Shown piece by piece: positions 1 to 5,832 of a DNA stretch of 5,832 nucleotides. The stretch is from Bifidobacterium breve (GTDB lineage Bacteria > Bacteroidota > Bacteroidia > Chitinophagales > Chitinophagaceae): NCBI GenBank assembly GCA_943323935.2, contig CALPJR020000066.1:1-5832 (forward strand). The letters run 5' to 3'. Each line of letters begins with the position of its first letter. Positions within the stretch are counted from its first letter, which is position 1. The translations under genes were made by a program, and so were the position numbers. The notes under the pieces are model-generated. The model was not told the DNA's origin. It worked only from the letters and a program-made list of their open reading frames with translations, and did no database searches.

Positions 1-530
1 TATATCAAAAACCATTAGAAGCAAAAGCAGCTGATGCAATGTATGTTGCAGAAAAATATTTTGCGAATGATTCATCAGAATTAGTATTGAATGGTGATGG
101 CACTAGCAAAGGTGTTTTATACATTATCAAAGAATTTAGTGGTACAAAAGCAGCTAATCTTGCAAAATATTATGCAGGTATGAGCTATTACAGACTAAAA
201 GACTATAATAAAGCAGTAGACTACTTGAAAGATTTTTCAACAGATGCTAAACAAGTGCAAGCAGTTGCTTATGGTTCTATTGGTGATGCATATTCTGAAT
301 TAAAAAAGAATGAAGAAGCGATAGAATACTATAAAAAAGCTGGTACACATTTCCCAGAAGATGAAGCCATCTCTTCTGAATATTTATTCCGTGCAGCTTC
401 TTTCTTAGAGTTAAATGGTAAAAATGATGCTGCTTTAGAAATTTACAAGCAGATCAAGCAAAACTATCCAAAATCTGAGAAAGGTTTTAGCATTGATAAA
501 TATATTAACAGACTACAAGTACAACCTTAA
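1..530 (+). CDS. TPR-repeat protein, 5' end cut off by the window edge
   Basis: The reading frame is open from base 3, so the ATG at 39 is internal and the true start lies upstream of the window. About 175 residues are visible. They hold roughly three tetratricopeptide-like helical pairs, easiest to see as A-K-Y-Y-A-G-x-S-Y-Y ... D-Y-N-K-A-V-D-Y-L, then A-Y-G-S-I-G-D-A-Y ... N-E-E-A-I-E-Y-Y, then Y-L-F-R-A-A-S-F ... D-A-A-L-E-I-Y followed by a N-Y-P-K-S cap. The 'LNGDG' stretch before the repeats and the 'K-G-F-x-x-D-K-Y-I-x-R-L' C-terminus match a Bacteroidota family of TolA-binding-like TPR proteins, which usually begin with a single membrane anchor; that part would be outside this window. 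TPR repeats mediate protein-protein contacts, and no specific partner can be named. A strong terminator follows directly, so this gene ends its transcript. Confidence 0.85.
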   Translation, partial: YQKPLEAKAADAMYVAEKYFANDSSELVLNGDGTSKGVLYIIKEFSGTKAANLAKYYAGMSYYRLKDYNKAVDYLKDFSTDAKQVQAVAYGSIGDAYSELKKNEEAIEYYKKAGTHFPEDEAISSEYLFRAASFLELNGKNDAALEIYKQIKQNYPKSEKGFSIDKYINRLQVQP

Positions 531-546
531 TTAGGTTGATAAAAAT

Positions 547-585
547 ATTAAAAAGGCATTCTTTATTTAAGGATGCCTTTTTAAT
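547..585 (+). terminator. Strong intrinsic terminator after the TPR gene
   Basis: This is an inverted repeat with arms 547-563 and 569-585, 17 pairs including one G-T wobble (560/572), closed by a 5-base loop TATTT. The core is AAAAAGGCAT paired with ATGCCTTTTT. The T-rich right arm is followed by further A/T sequence. Because the arms are A-rich on one side and T-rich on the other, it could stop transcription from either direction. It lies 17 bp after the TPR stop codon and ends 26 bp before the next gene, so it insulates the two. Confidence 0.85.
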
Positions 586-611
586 TTATTGGAAAGAAAT
601 CCTTAATTTAG

Positions 612-1334
612 ATGATGCAAGTTCAACTCTTTATACCCTGTTTTATAGATCAATTGTACCCTCAGGTTGCATTTAATACTGTAAAAATATTAGAGAAAGC
701 TGGATGTACTGTAAAGTATAATACACAACAAACATGTTGTGGTCAACCGGCATTCAATGCTGGATTTTGGGGTGAGTCTAAAGATGTATGTACAAAATTT
801 GTACAAGACTTTGATGGCGCAGATTATATTGTAAGTCCAAGTGCTAGTTGTGCAGGATTTGTAAGAAATAATTATGGTAAACTTTTTGAAAACAACGCTT
901 TTCAAAGTCCAGCTAAAAAAGTGGCTTCAAGAATTTTTGAATTATCTGAATTCTTAGTCAAAATATTAAATGTTACAGATCTAGGTGCTAGTTTCAATGG
1001 CAAAGCAACCTACCATGATAGTTGTGCGGGACTTAGAGAATGTAATATAAAATCAGAACCAAGAGCATTACTCAGTCAAGTAAACGGACTTGAGCTAGTC
1101 GAGATGAATGACAACGAAACATGTTGTGGTTTTGGTGGAAGTTTTGCAGTTAAATACGATACGATTAGTGTGGCCATGGCAGATCAAAAAATTGATAACG
1201 CTGTTGCCACTGATGCAGAATACATCATTAGCACCGACATGAGCTGCTTAATGCATATTGATGGGCGTATCAATCACAATGGGCAACAGATGAAAGTCAT
1301 TCATTTAGCCGATGTGCTTGCAAGCGGCTATTAG
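612..1334 (+). CDS. LutA/YkgE-family (Fe-S)-binding protein with two CCG domains
   Basis: This is a 240-residue protein, close to the roughly 238 residues of Bacillus LutA and alignable along its whole length. It has two cysteine-rich CCG domains: C10, C42-C43-G and C80 in the first half; C138, C171-C172-G-F-G-G and C212 in the second. The opening 'L-F-I-P-C-F-I-D' and the ending 'V-I-H-L-A-D-V-L' are also typical. Proteins of this kind bind Fe-S clusters. LutA acts with LutB and LutC in cytoplasmic oxidation of L-lactate to pyruvate, and related subunits occur in glycolate oxidase (GlcF) and heterodisulfide reductase. Neither lutB nor lutC is adjacent here, so lactate oxidation is an inference from family. 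An in-frame TAG at 609-611 abuts the first ATG, so the start is 612 or the second ATG at 615. The latter gives an N-terminus closer to LutA. No Shine-Dalgarno motif is visible. Confidence 0.88.
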   Translation: MMQVQLFIPCFIDQLYPQVAFNTVKILEKAGCTVKYNTQQTCCGQPAFNAGFWGESKDVCTKFVQDFDGADYIVSPSASCAGFVRNNYGKLFENNAFQSPAKKVASRIFELSEFLVKILNVTDLGASFNGKATYHDSCAGLRECNIKSEPRALLSQVNGLELVEMNDNETCCGFGGSFAVKYDTISVAMADQKIDNAVATDAEYIISTDMSCLMHIDGRINHNGQQMKVIHLADVLASGY

Positions 1335-1406
1335 TTTAATTGGCAATATTCTGGATTCAATTCAACAATTTTTATTCACTATTGTTATATTATATAAAGC
1401 TTTTTT

Positions 1407-1817
1407 ATGGCCTATTGGTTAATCAAATCTGAACCTTTTAAATATTCTTGGGATCAATTCAATAAAGACAAACGTACTTTTTGGGATGGTGTAAGAAATT
1501 ATGGTGCAAGAAACAATTTGAGATCCATGAAAAAAGGAGATCTTGCATTTTGGTACCATAGTAACGAAGGGATGGAAATTGTGGGTATTGCCAAAGTGGT
1601 TAAGGAAGCTTACCAAGATCCTACCACAGAAGAGACAGCATGGTTGGCAGTCGATTTTGCACCCCATAAAAAACTCAAACACCCTGTGACTTTAGCAGAT
1701 GTGAAATCCAATACTAATTTAAAAGACATGGCATTGGTAAGATTAGGAAGACTATCCGTTCAGCCCGTTACAGATGCTGAGTGGGAAGAAGTCATGAAGA
1801 TGAGCTTAGGAAAATAA
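1407..1817 (+). CDS. EVE domain-containing protein (THYN1-type, PUA-like fold)
   Basis: The 136-residue product is essentially one EVE domain. It shows the N-terminal 'Y-W-L-x-K-S-E-P' (3-10), the 'W-D-G-V-R-N-Y-x-A-R-N-N-L' block (26-38), 'M-K-x-G-D-x-A-x-W-Y-H-S' (41-52), 'E-I-V-G-I-A-K-V', and the closing 'R-L-S-V-Q-P-V' with 'E-W'. EVE domains belong to the PUA-like superfamily and are thought to recognise modified bases in DNA or RNA; the bacterial relatives of human THYN1 have no settled cellular role. It is cytoplasmic, with no signal peptide or membrane segment. An in-frame TAA at 1395-1397 leaves 1407 as the only reasonable ATG. It follows the LutA-like gene by 72 bp with no clear terminator or promoter between them, so read-through is possible. 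It converges with the SpmA-SpmB gene, 34 bp away. Confidence 0.92.
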   Translation: MAYWLIKSEPFKYSWDQFNKDKRTFWDGVRNYGARNNLRSMKKGDLAFWYHSNEGMEIVGIAKVVKEAYQDPTTEETAWLAVDFAPHKKLKHPVTLADVKSNTNLKDMALVRLGRLSVQPVTDAEWEEVMKMSLGK

Positions 1818-1851
1818 AATCTTTTAAAAGTTCATTTACTGATCTTACTTC

Positions 1852-3084
1852 TTAGTGAAAGAATGAATAGCCAATAAATATGGCAATCACCACGCCTATT
1901 AAATCTGCAAATAAGCATGCCCAAACTGCATACCTTACTTTCTTAATGCCTACACTACCAAAATACAAGGCAATGATATAAAAAGTAGTATCCGCAGAAC
2001 CTTGGAATATAGATGCTAATTTACCAACAAATGAATCTGGTCCCTGTGTTTGAAAAATATCAAGCATCATGCCCCTAGCGCCACTCCCACTTAAAGGTTT
2101 CATGATTGCAACAGGTAATGCCCCAACAAAATCGGTATTCATTCCTGTAAGCTGTATTAAAAAACTTATTCCATTCAATACATAGATCATTGCACCGCTA
2201 TCTCTAAATACGCGAATGGCAACTAACATGGCTACTAAATATGGAATAATTTTAACGATCACATCAAATCCGTTTTTAGCCCCTTCTATAAAAGCATCAA
2301 ATACAGAAACTTTTTTATAGGCCCCACCAAGTATAATGGCAACCACTATCCCAATTAAAATACTTGATCCAGCAATTTTAGAAAACAATTCTTTTTGAAT
2401 AGGTGAAAGACTATTTACAGCAAACAAAACAGTACCCATAAAAAGCACTAGTCCCAATAACCAACCAATCAATACCCTATCCCATTTTAGCTTTTGGTAA
2501 GCTCCTACTACAATGATCGATGCTAATGTGGTACCTATTGTAGCTAAAACACATGGGATAAAAATGCTTGCAGCATCCTGAGAACCTGCTGCTAATCGAT
2601 AGGATATGATTGTTAGAGGAATAATCGTCAAACCACTTGTATGCAATACCAAAAACATAATTTGTGCATTGGTGGCTTTTTCTTTCTCAGGATTTAATGT
2701 TTGTAGACTTTCCATTGCTTTTAAACCAAATGGTGTGGCGGCATTATCTAAACCCAACATATTGGCACTAAAATTCATGACCATCTGACCCATGGCAGGA
2801 TGATTCTGTGGTACTTCTGGGAATAAACGACTTAAAAATGGATTCATCCATTTGGCTAATTTTTGAATGGCCCCTGCTTTTTCAGCAATATTCATCAATC
2901 CTAAAAAGAAAACCATGGTTCCAGCCAATGGAAAAGCAACATCAATTACTGAGGATTTTGCAGAATCAAATAAGCCATCCGCTAAAAGCTTAAATATCTC
3001 TGTATCTCCTAAAAAGATCAATTTAAAGAGTGCCACAACAAAAGCAATTACAAAAAATGCGATCCAGATGATATTCAATGCCAT
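1852..3084 (-). CDS. SpmA-SpmB fusion membrane protein (nucleoside-recognition/Gate domains)
   Basis: The 410-residue, strongly hydrophobic protein combines two proteins that are separate in Bacillus. The SpmA-like half (about 1-220) carries 'N-F-S-A-N-M-L-G-L-D-N-A-A-T-P-F-G-L-K-A-M' at 104-124 and 'H-T-S-G-L-T-I-I-P' at 148-156. The SpmB-like half (about 240-410) carries 'P-Y-L-V-A-M-L-V-A-I' at 281-290, 'K-P-L-S-G-S-G-A' at 329-336, 'G-P-D-S-F-V-G' at 348-354, 'Q-G-S-A-D-T-T-F-Y' at 361-369 and 'Y-F-G-S-V-G-I-K-K-x-R-Y' at 374-385. Each half has a Gate-type (nucleoside recognition) domain. Many hydrophobic helices place it in the inner membrane. Spm proteins act in spore-core dehydration in Bacillus; the fused form occurs in Bacteroidota, which do not sporulate, so its substrate there is unknown and transport is only inferred. 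Upstream, a TAG (complement of 3103-3105) precedes the ATG with no other ATG between. Confidence 0.92.
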   Translation of the reverse strand: MALNIIWIAFFVIAFVVALFKLIFLGDTEIFKLLADGLFDSAKSSVIDVAFPLAGTMVFFLGLMNIAEKAGAIQKLAKWMNPFLSRLFPEVPQNHPAMGQMVMNFSANMLGLDNAATPFGLKAMESLQTLNPEKEKATNAQIMFLVLHTSGLTIIPLTIISYRLAAGSQDAASIFIPCVLATIGTTLASIIVVGAYQKLKWDRVLIGWLLGLVLFMGTVLFAVNSLSPIQKELFSKIAGSSILIGIVVAIILGGAYKKVSVFDAFIEGAKNGFDVIVKIIPYLVAMLVAIRVFRDSGAMIYVLNGISFLIQLTGMNTDFVGALPVAIMKPLSGSGARGMMLDIFQTQGPDSFVGKLASIFQGSADTTFYIIALYFGSVGIKKVRYAVWACLFADLIGVVIAIFIGYSFFH

Positions 3085-3132
3085 ATCTAATTGTTTATGG
3101 TACTAATATAGCCCATTTTGCGATTAGAATTG

Positions 3133-3140
3133 TATTTTTG
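3133..3140 (+). promoter_or_regulatory. Probable Bacteroidota-type -7 promoter element for ychF
   Basis: TATTTTTG fits the phylum's TAnnTTTG -7 consensus exactly and lies 23 bp before the ychF ATG, implying a short leader of roughly 15-20 nt. No TTG/TTTG -33 element is present at the usual spacing of about 19-21 nt; the nearest TTTG (3117-3120) is only 12 nt upstream. The element sits in the 79-bp gap between the divergent ychF and SpmA-SpmB genes. On the opposite strand TATATTAG (complement of 3103-3110) is a weaker candidate for the membrane-protein gene. Confidence 0.55.
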
Positions 3141-3163
3141 CAACCTTAACAATCTAAAATAAC

Positions 3164-4261
3164 ATGGCTTTACAGGCAGGCATTGTGGGTTTACCTAACG
3201 TTGGCAAATCAACCTTATTTAACGCAGTTAGTAATAGTGCAAAAGCACAAGCAAGTAATTATCGTTTTTGTACCATCGAACCAAATGTTGGTCTAGTTGA
3301 TGTACCCGATACGCGTATCGGTCAATTGGCCGAATTGATTAACCCAACAAGAGTCGTTCCAACCCAATTAGAAATTGTGGATATTGCAGGTTTAGTGAAA
3401 GGTGCAAGCAAAGGAGAAGGTTTAGGTAATAAATTTTTGGCAAATATTAGAGAAGTAAGTGCCATTATTCATGTGATCCGATGTTTTGAAGATGAAAATG
3501 TATTGAGAGAAGAAGGAAAAATCAATCCAATTGGTGATAAAGACATTATAGAAACTGAATTACAGTTAAAGGATTTGGATAGTGTAGAAAAGAAGATGCA
3601 ACGTTCGGAGAAAATGGCTAAAACAGATCCAAAAGCAAAAGTGGAATTAGAAGTGTTACAAAAGTGTAGAACACATTTAGAAGCAGGAAAAAGTATCCGT
3701 TCTTTAGATTTATCAAAGGAGGATCATGCTGCCATTGCGGATATCTTTTTATTGACTGCTAAGCCTGTCATGTATGTAGCCAATGTGGATGAAGCATCCA
3801 TGCATACTGGTAATGCCTATTCTGATCAATTAGTTGCCATGGCAAAACAAGAAGGTGCCGAAGTGATTGTGATGTGTAATAATATCGAGGCACAAATTTC
3901 TGAAATGGAAGACCCAGATGACAAGGCTTTATTTATGGAAGAATACCAAATGAAGGAGCCTGCACTAAATAGATTAATTCAAACTGCTTATAAATTATTG
4001 AAATTAGAGACCTATTTCACTGCTGGTGTGCAAGAAGTACGTGCATGGACAATAGGTTCTGGTTGGAAAGCACCACAGGCAGCAAGTGTGATTCATACAG
4101 ATTTTGAAAAAGGTTTCATTAAAGCCGAAGTCATTGCATTTGATGACTACATTAAATTCAAAAGTGAAGCTGCTTGCCGTGACAATGGTAAATTAAGAAT
4201 TGAAGGAAAAGAATACATTGTAAAAGATGGAGATGTAATGCATTTTAGATTTAACGTTTAA
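3164..4261 (+). CDS. ychF: Redox-regulated ATPase YchF (Obg-family, OLA1 homologue)
   Basis: This is a complete 365-residue protein, matching the usual length of about 363. The P-loop is G-L-P-N-V-G-K-S-T (9-17), and the G3 region is D-I-A-G-L-V-K-G-A-S-K-G-E-G-L-G-N-K-F-L (73-92). The G4 motif is N-V-D-E (207-210) rather than N-K-x-D, the change linked to preference for ATP over GTP in this family. A charged helical insertion lies between G3 and G4 (about 130-200), and the C-terminal TGS domain starts near residue 281 (T-Y-F-T-A-G) and ends 'D-G-D-V-M-H-F-R-F-N-V'. Cys36 in 'F-C-T-I-E-P-N' corresponds to the redox-sensitive Cys35 of E. coli YchF. The protein acts in the cytoplasm, binds ribosomes and is tied to stress response and translation. 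An in-frame TAA at 3155-3157 fixes the start. The gene ends with two consecutive TAA codons and is followed 6 bp later by the cyclotransferase gene. Confidence 0.98.
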   Translation: MALQAGIVGLPNVGKSTLFNAVSNSAKAQASNYRFCTIEPNVGLVDVPDTRIGQLAELINPTRVVPTQLEIVDIAGLVKGASKGEGLGNKFLANIREVSAIIHVIRCFEDENVLREEGKINPIGDKDIIETELQLKDLDSVEKKMQRSEKMAKTDPKAKVELEVLQKCRTHLEAGKSIRSLDLSKEDHAAIADIFLLTAKPVMYVANVDEASMHTGNAYSDQLVAMAKQEGAEVIVMCNNIEAQISEMEDPDDKALFMEEYQMKEPALNRLIQTAYKLLKLETYFTAGVQEVRAWTIGSGWKAPQAASVIHTDFEKGFIKAEVIAFDDYIKFKSEAACRDNGKLRIEGKEYIVKDGDVMHFRFNV

Positions 4262-4267
4262 TAAAGC

Positions 4268-5092
4268 ATGAAAAAATATGTAGTAGTAGGTATTGGTTTA
4301 TTTGCAATTGCTTGTAACAATACAGATTCTTCCAACAATGCTACTAGCAGCAATGATGCTGCTGGCAATACTGCTATTGCCGCCCCAATAGCTTTAAATT
4401 ACGCAATACAAAAAGTTTACCCTCATGATACCTCTGCCTATACACAAGGATTGGTATGGTATAATAATAGATTGATTGAAGGCACTGGTTTAAGAGGAAA
4501 AAGTGTTTTGTATCAAATGGATGATCAATTAAAACCATTTGGCAAGAAAGTAAATCTAGAGCTACCCTATTTTGGAGAAGGAATTACAGTATTTGATAGT
4601 AAGATTTATCAGCTAACCTGGGAAGAGCATGCCGTTTTTGTTTATGACGCAACCACATTCAAAAAAATCAATACATTCAATTGGCCTTATGAAGGTTGGG
4701 GTTTGACACATAATGATACATCATTAATTGTCTCTACCGGAAGCAGTAATTTGTATTTTGTAAATCCTGCCGACTTTTCTATCCAAAAAACCTTGGGTGT
4801 ATACAATGAGTATGGCTACCAAAGTATGCTCAATGAATTGGAATATGTGGATGGTAAAATTTTTGCTAATATTTATGGACAAAACGATATCGTTGTAATT
4901 GATCCAAATAATGGTAGAATTACGAATAAAATTGATTGTAGCAATTTACTTGCACAAGCTAAAGTAAATTATAACCCTTTAACGATTGATGCTGGGTTTG
5001 TTCTCAATGGTATTGCTTATAATAAATCTACCAAAACCTACTTTTTAACAGGGAAATGTTGGCCAGTAATAATTGAAGTCAAATTAAACTAA
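4268..5092 (+). CDS. Glutaminyl-peptide cyclotransferase (papaya-type), predicted lipoprotein
   Basis: The 274-residue protein starts with a short K-K-containing hydrophobic signal ending A-I-A-C, with Cys16 as the predicted lipidation site, then a Ser/Asn/Ala-rich linker to about residue 40. The rest is a beta-propeller of the plant/bacterial glutaminyl cyclase family, which converts N-terminal glutamine of peptides to pyroglutamate with release of ammonia. Family landmarks are Y-T-Q-G-L (58-62), F-G-E-G-I-T (102-107), L-T-W (116-118), G-W-G-L-T (143-147), L-N-E-L-E (188-192), L-N-G-I-A (246-250) and L-T-G-K-x-W (260-265). From memory of papaya enzyme residues, Q24, F67, E69, W83, W110, N155 and K225 align with Q60, F102, E104, W118, W144, N189 and K263. 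W169 is replaced by Tyr203 and F22 by Tyr58. No acidic surface-export signal follows Cys16, so a periplasm-facing location is inferred. It is probably cotranscribed with ychF; an in-frame TAA at 4262-4264 fixes the start. Confidence 0.93.
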   Translation: MKKYVVVGIGLFAIACNNTDSSNNATSSNDAAGNTAIAAPIALNYAIQKVYPHDTSAYTQGLVWYNNRLIEGTGLRGKSVLYQMDDQLKPFGKKVNLELPYFGEGITVFDSKIYQLTWEEHAVFVYDATTFKKINTFNWPYEGWGLTHNDTSLIVSTGSSNLYFVNPADFSIQKTLGVYNEYGYQSMLNELEYVDGKIFANIYGQNDIVVIDPNNGRITNKIDCSNLLAQAKVNYNPLTIDAGFVLNGIAYNKSTKTYFLTGKCWPVIIEVKLN

Positions 5093-5115
5093 TTACGCTA
5101 ATAATTTCGATTTCA

Positions 5116-5832
5116 CTAAATACGTTCATTACGCCAATTATTACCTGGATTGGTTTTCTTTTTAATTTCATAAATTATACTGCTGCCTTTTGAAGCATCC
5201 CTTATTGCCAATAAATTAGAAATTAAACCTACAAATCCAGCTAATAGCGTACCTAATTTCCCAGACTGTTTGTATTTTTCACTTAATAAGCTGACATAAA
5301 AACTATCAAACCACATTGGTTTTATGGAAACAATTTCAAAGCCCATTTCATTCAATAGAATCGTCATTGATTTTGGAGAAAAATGATACAAATGTCTTGG
5401 CAAATCATAAGCTGCCCAATACTTTTTGTAAAAAGAAGCATCAAAACTAGTATAGTTGGGTACCGCAACGATTAATCTACCATTCTGCTTTAAACTTTTA
5501 AAACATTGTTTTAAATAGGGTTTTAGCGCATGTACATGTTCTAAAACATGCCACATTGTAATCACTTCATACTCATTTTCAGGTAATTCAAAAATGGCAT
5601 CAGTAGAAAGTAATTGCATTTTATAATTTTCGTAAGCCCTATCTCTAGTAGCTGCATCTGGTTCTAGTCCAGTCACTTTCCAAGATTTATGTTGCATTGC
5701 ATGAACAAAAGCACCTGTACCTGCTCCAATATCTAATAAATGTCCCTTATGTCCAGTAAAGAGTGATTGAATCCAATTCGTTTTTTGAGCTAATGTTTTA
5801 GTACGTATAAAATGGTATAATTGGTTCATCCA
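5116..5832 (-). CDS. Class I SAM-dependent methyltransferase, N-terminus beyond the window
   Basis: About 238 residues are visible. The SAM-binding motif I is L-L-D-I-G-A-G-T-G (31-39, counted from the Met at 5829), followed by an acidic G-L-E-P-D at the end of strand 2 (54-58), the W-H-V-L-E-H-V motif (93-99) and a strand 5 region of L-I-V-A-V-P-N-Y (119-126). The 'D-L-P-R-H-L-Y-H-F-S' segment (142-151) is a hallmark of a UbiG-like Bacteroidota group. An amphipathic to hydrophobic stretch lies near 193-210. Relatives commonly carry another 60 or so residues with a cysteine-containing N-terminal segment ending 'Y-I-S-H', and the visible 'L-Y-H-F-I-R' corresponds to sequence just after it. The codon before the Met at 5829 is TGG in frame, so the gene almost certainly continues past the edge. 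The methyl acceptor cannot be told from the sequence. It converges with the cyclotransferase gene, 23 bp away. Confidence 0.88.
   Translation of the reverse strand, partial: WMNQLYHFIRTKTLAQKTNWIQSLFTGHKGHLLDIGAGTGAFVHAMQHKSWKVTGLEPDAATRDRAYENYKMQLLSTDAIFELPENEYEVITMWHVLEHVHALKPYLKQCFKSLKQNGRLIVAVPNYTSFDASFYKKYWAAYDLPRHLYHFSPKSMTILLNEMGFEIVSIKPMWFDSFYVSLLSEKYKQSGKLGTLLAGFVGLISNLLAIRDASKGSSIIYEIKKKTNPGNNWRNERI
5134..5163 (+). terminator. Possible weak terminator for ychF-cyclotransferase, inside the opposing gene
   Basis: On the + strand CCAAT (5134-5138) pairs with ATTGG (5149-5153), extendable by G-T wobbles at both ends, and is followed at once by TTTTCTTTTT (5154-5163). This has the layout of an intrinsic terminator 41 bp after the cyclotransferase stop codon. 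It overlaps the last codons of the convergent methyltransferase gene. The stem is short, so it may be chance; no better hairpin lies in the 23-bp gap between the two genes. Confidence 0.35.

Noticed and set aside
39..41. ATG at 39 as the start of the TPR gene
   Set aside because: The frame is open to the left edge and the preceding codons read as plausible TPR-protein sequence, so this Met is internal.
690..905. Minus-strand open frame inside the LutA-like gene
   Set aside because: Its product is low-complexity and unrecognisable, and it lies wholly opposite a well-conserved gene.
612..1334. Missing second cysteine of the CxxC in both CCG domains (C80-A-G-F, C212-L-M-H)
   Set aside because: As I recall it, Bacillus LutA has the same pattern, so this is the family norm and not a lost site.
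1364..1386. Inverted repeat AACAAT/ATTGTT between the LutA-like and EVE genes
   Set aside because: It is only 6 A/T-rich pairs with an 11-base loop and no T-run, too weak to call a terminator or operator.
1419..1682. Minus-strand open frame opposite the EVE gene
   Set aside because: It mirrors the conserved EVE coding sequence and its product resembles no family.
1818..1867. Short palindrome CTTTTAAAAG and TTCATT/AATGAA arms in the EVE/SpmA-SpmB convergent gap
   Set aside because: The stems are short, A/T only or nearly so, and lack a proper loop or T-tract; chance is likely in AT-rich DNA.
2606..3106. Three short plus-strand open frames across the SpmA-SpmB gene
   Set aside because: They overlap one another and the conserved membrane-protein gene, and none has a recognisable product.
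5827..5829. Met at 5829 as the start of the methyltransferase
   Set aside because: The frame continues into the edge (TGG codon), and relatives have an N-terminal extension before this point.
1..5832. A hidden defence, mobile or CRISPR-like system
   Set aside because: No direct-repeat arrays, integrase, transposase, nuclease or toxin-antitoxin motifs are visible, and nearly every base is assigned to recognisable conserved genes.

Overview
The window looks like chromosomal housekeeping DNA from an AT-rich member of the Bacteroidota, probably near the Chitinophagaceae (family placement is a guess). The reasons are: A/T-rich leaders with no Shine-Dalgarno motif before the genes; a TAnnTTTG-type -7 promoter element upstream of ychF; and gene types common in that phylum, namely a SpmA-SpmB fusion, a Bacteroidota-style TPR protein, a lipoprotein glutamine cyclotransferase and a 'DxPRHLxHF' methyltransferase. 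There is no sign of a phage, transposon, CRISPR array, RNA gene or horizontally acquired island.

Layout, left to right. (1) The 3' part of a TPR-repeat protein gene runs in from the left edge on the + strand and ends at a strong 17-bp hairpin terminator. (2) A + strand gene for a complete LutA/YkgE-type cysteine-rich (CCG-domain) redox protein follows, then a gene for a standalone EVE-domain (THYN1-type, PUA-like) protein. (3) A 410-residue SpmA-SpmB fusion membrane protein is encoded on the - strand, convergent with the EVE gene. (4) Divergent from it, ychF (a translation-associated P-loop ATPase) starts behind a recognisable promoter element. It is followed after 6 bp, in the same frame, by a gene for a lipoprotein of the papaya-type glutaminyl-peptide cyclotransferase family. 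(5) A class I SAM-dependent methyltransferase gene on the - strand converges on that pair and runs off the right edge, so its N-terminus is missing.

The genes do not form an evident common pathway. The only tight transcriptional coupling is ychF with the cyclotransferase gene. The most useful oddities are that pair's arrangement (tandem TAA stops, one codon, then an in-frame ATG), aromatic replacements in the cyclotransferase active site, the LutA-like gene lying without adjacent lutB/lutC, and a possible terminator of the cyclotransferase gene placed inside the opposing methyltransferase gene. I found no convincing evidence of a new biological system.
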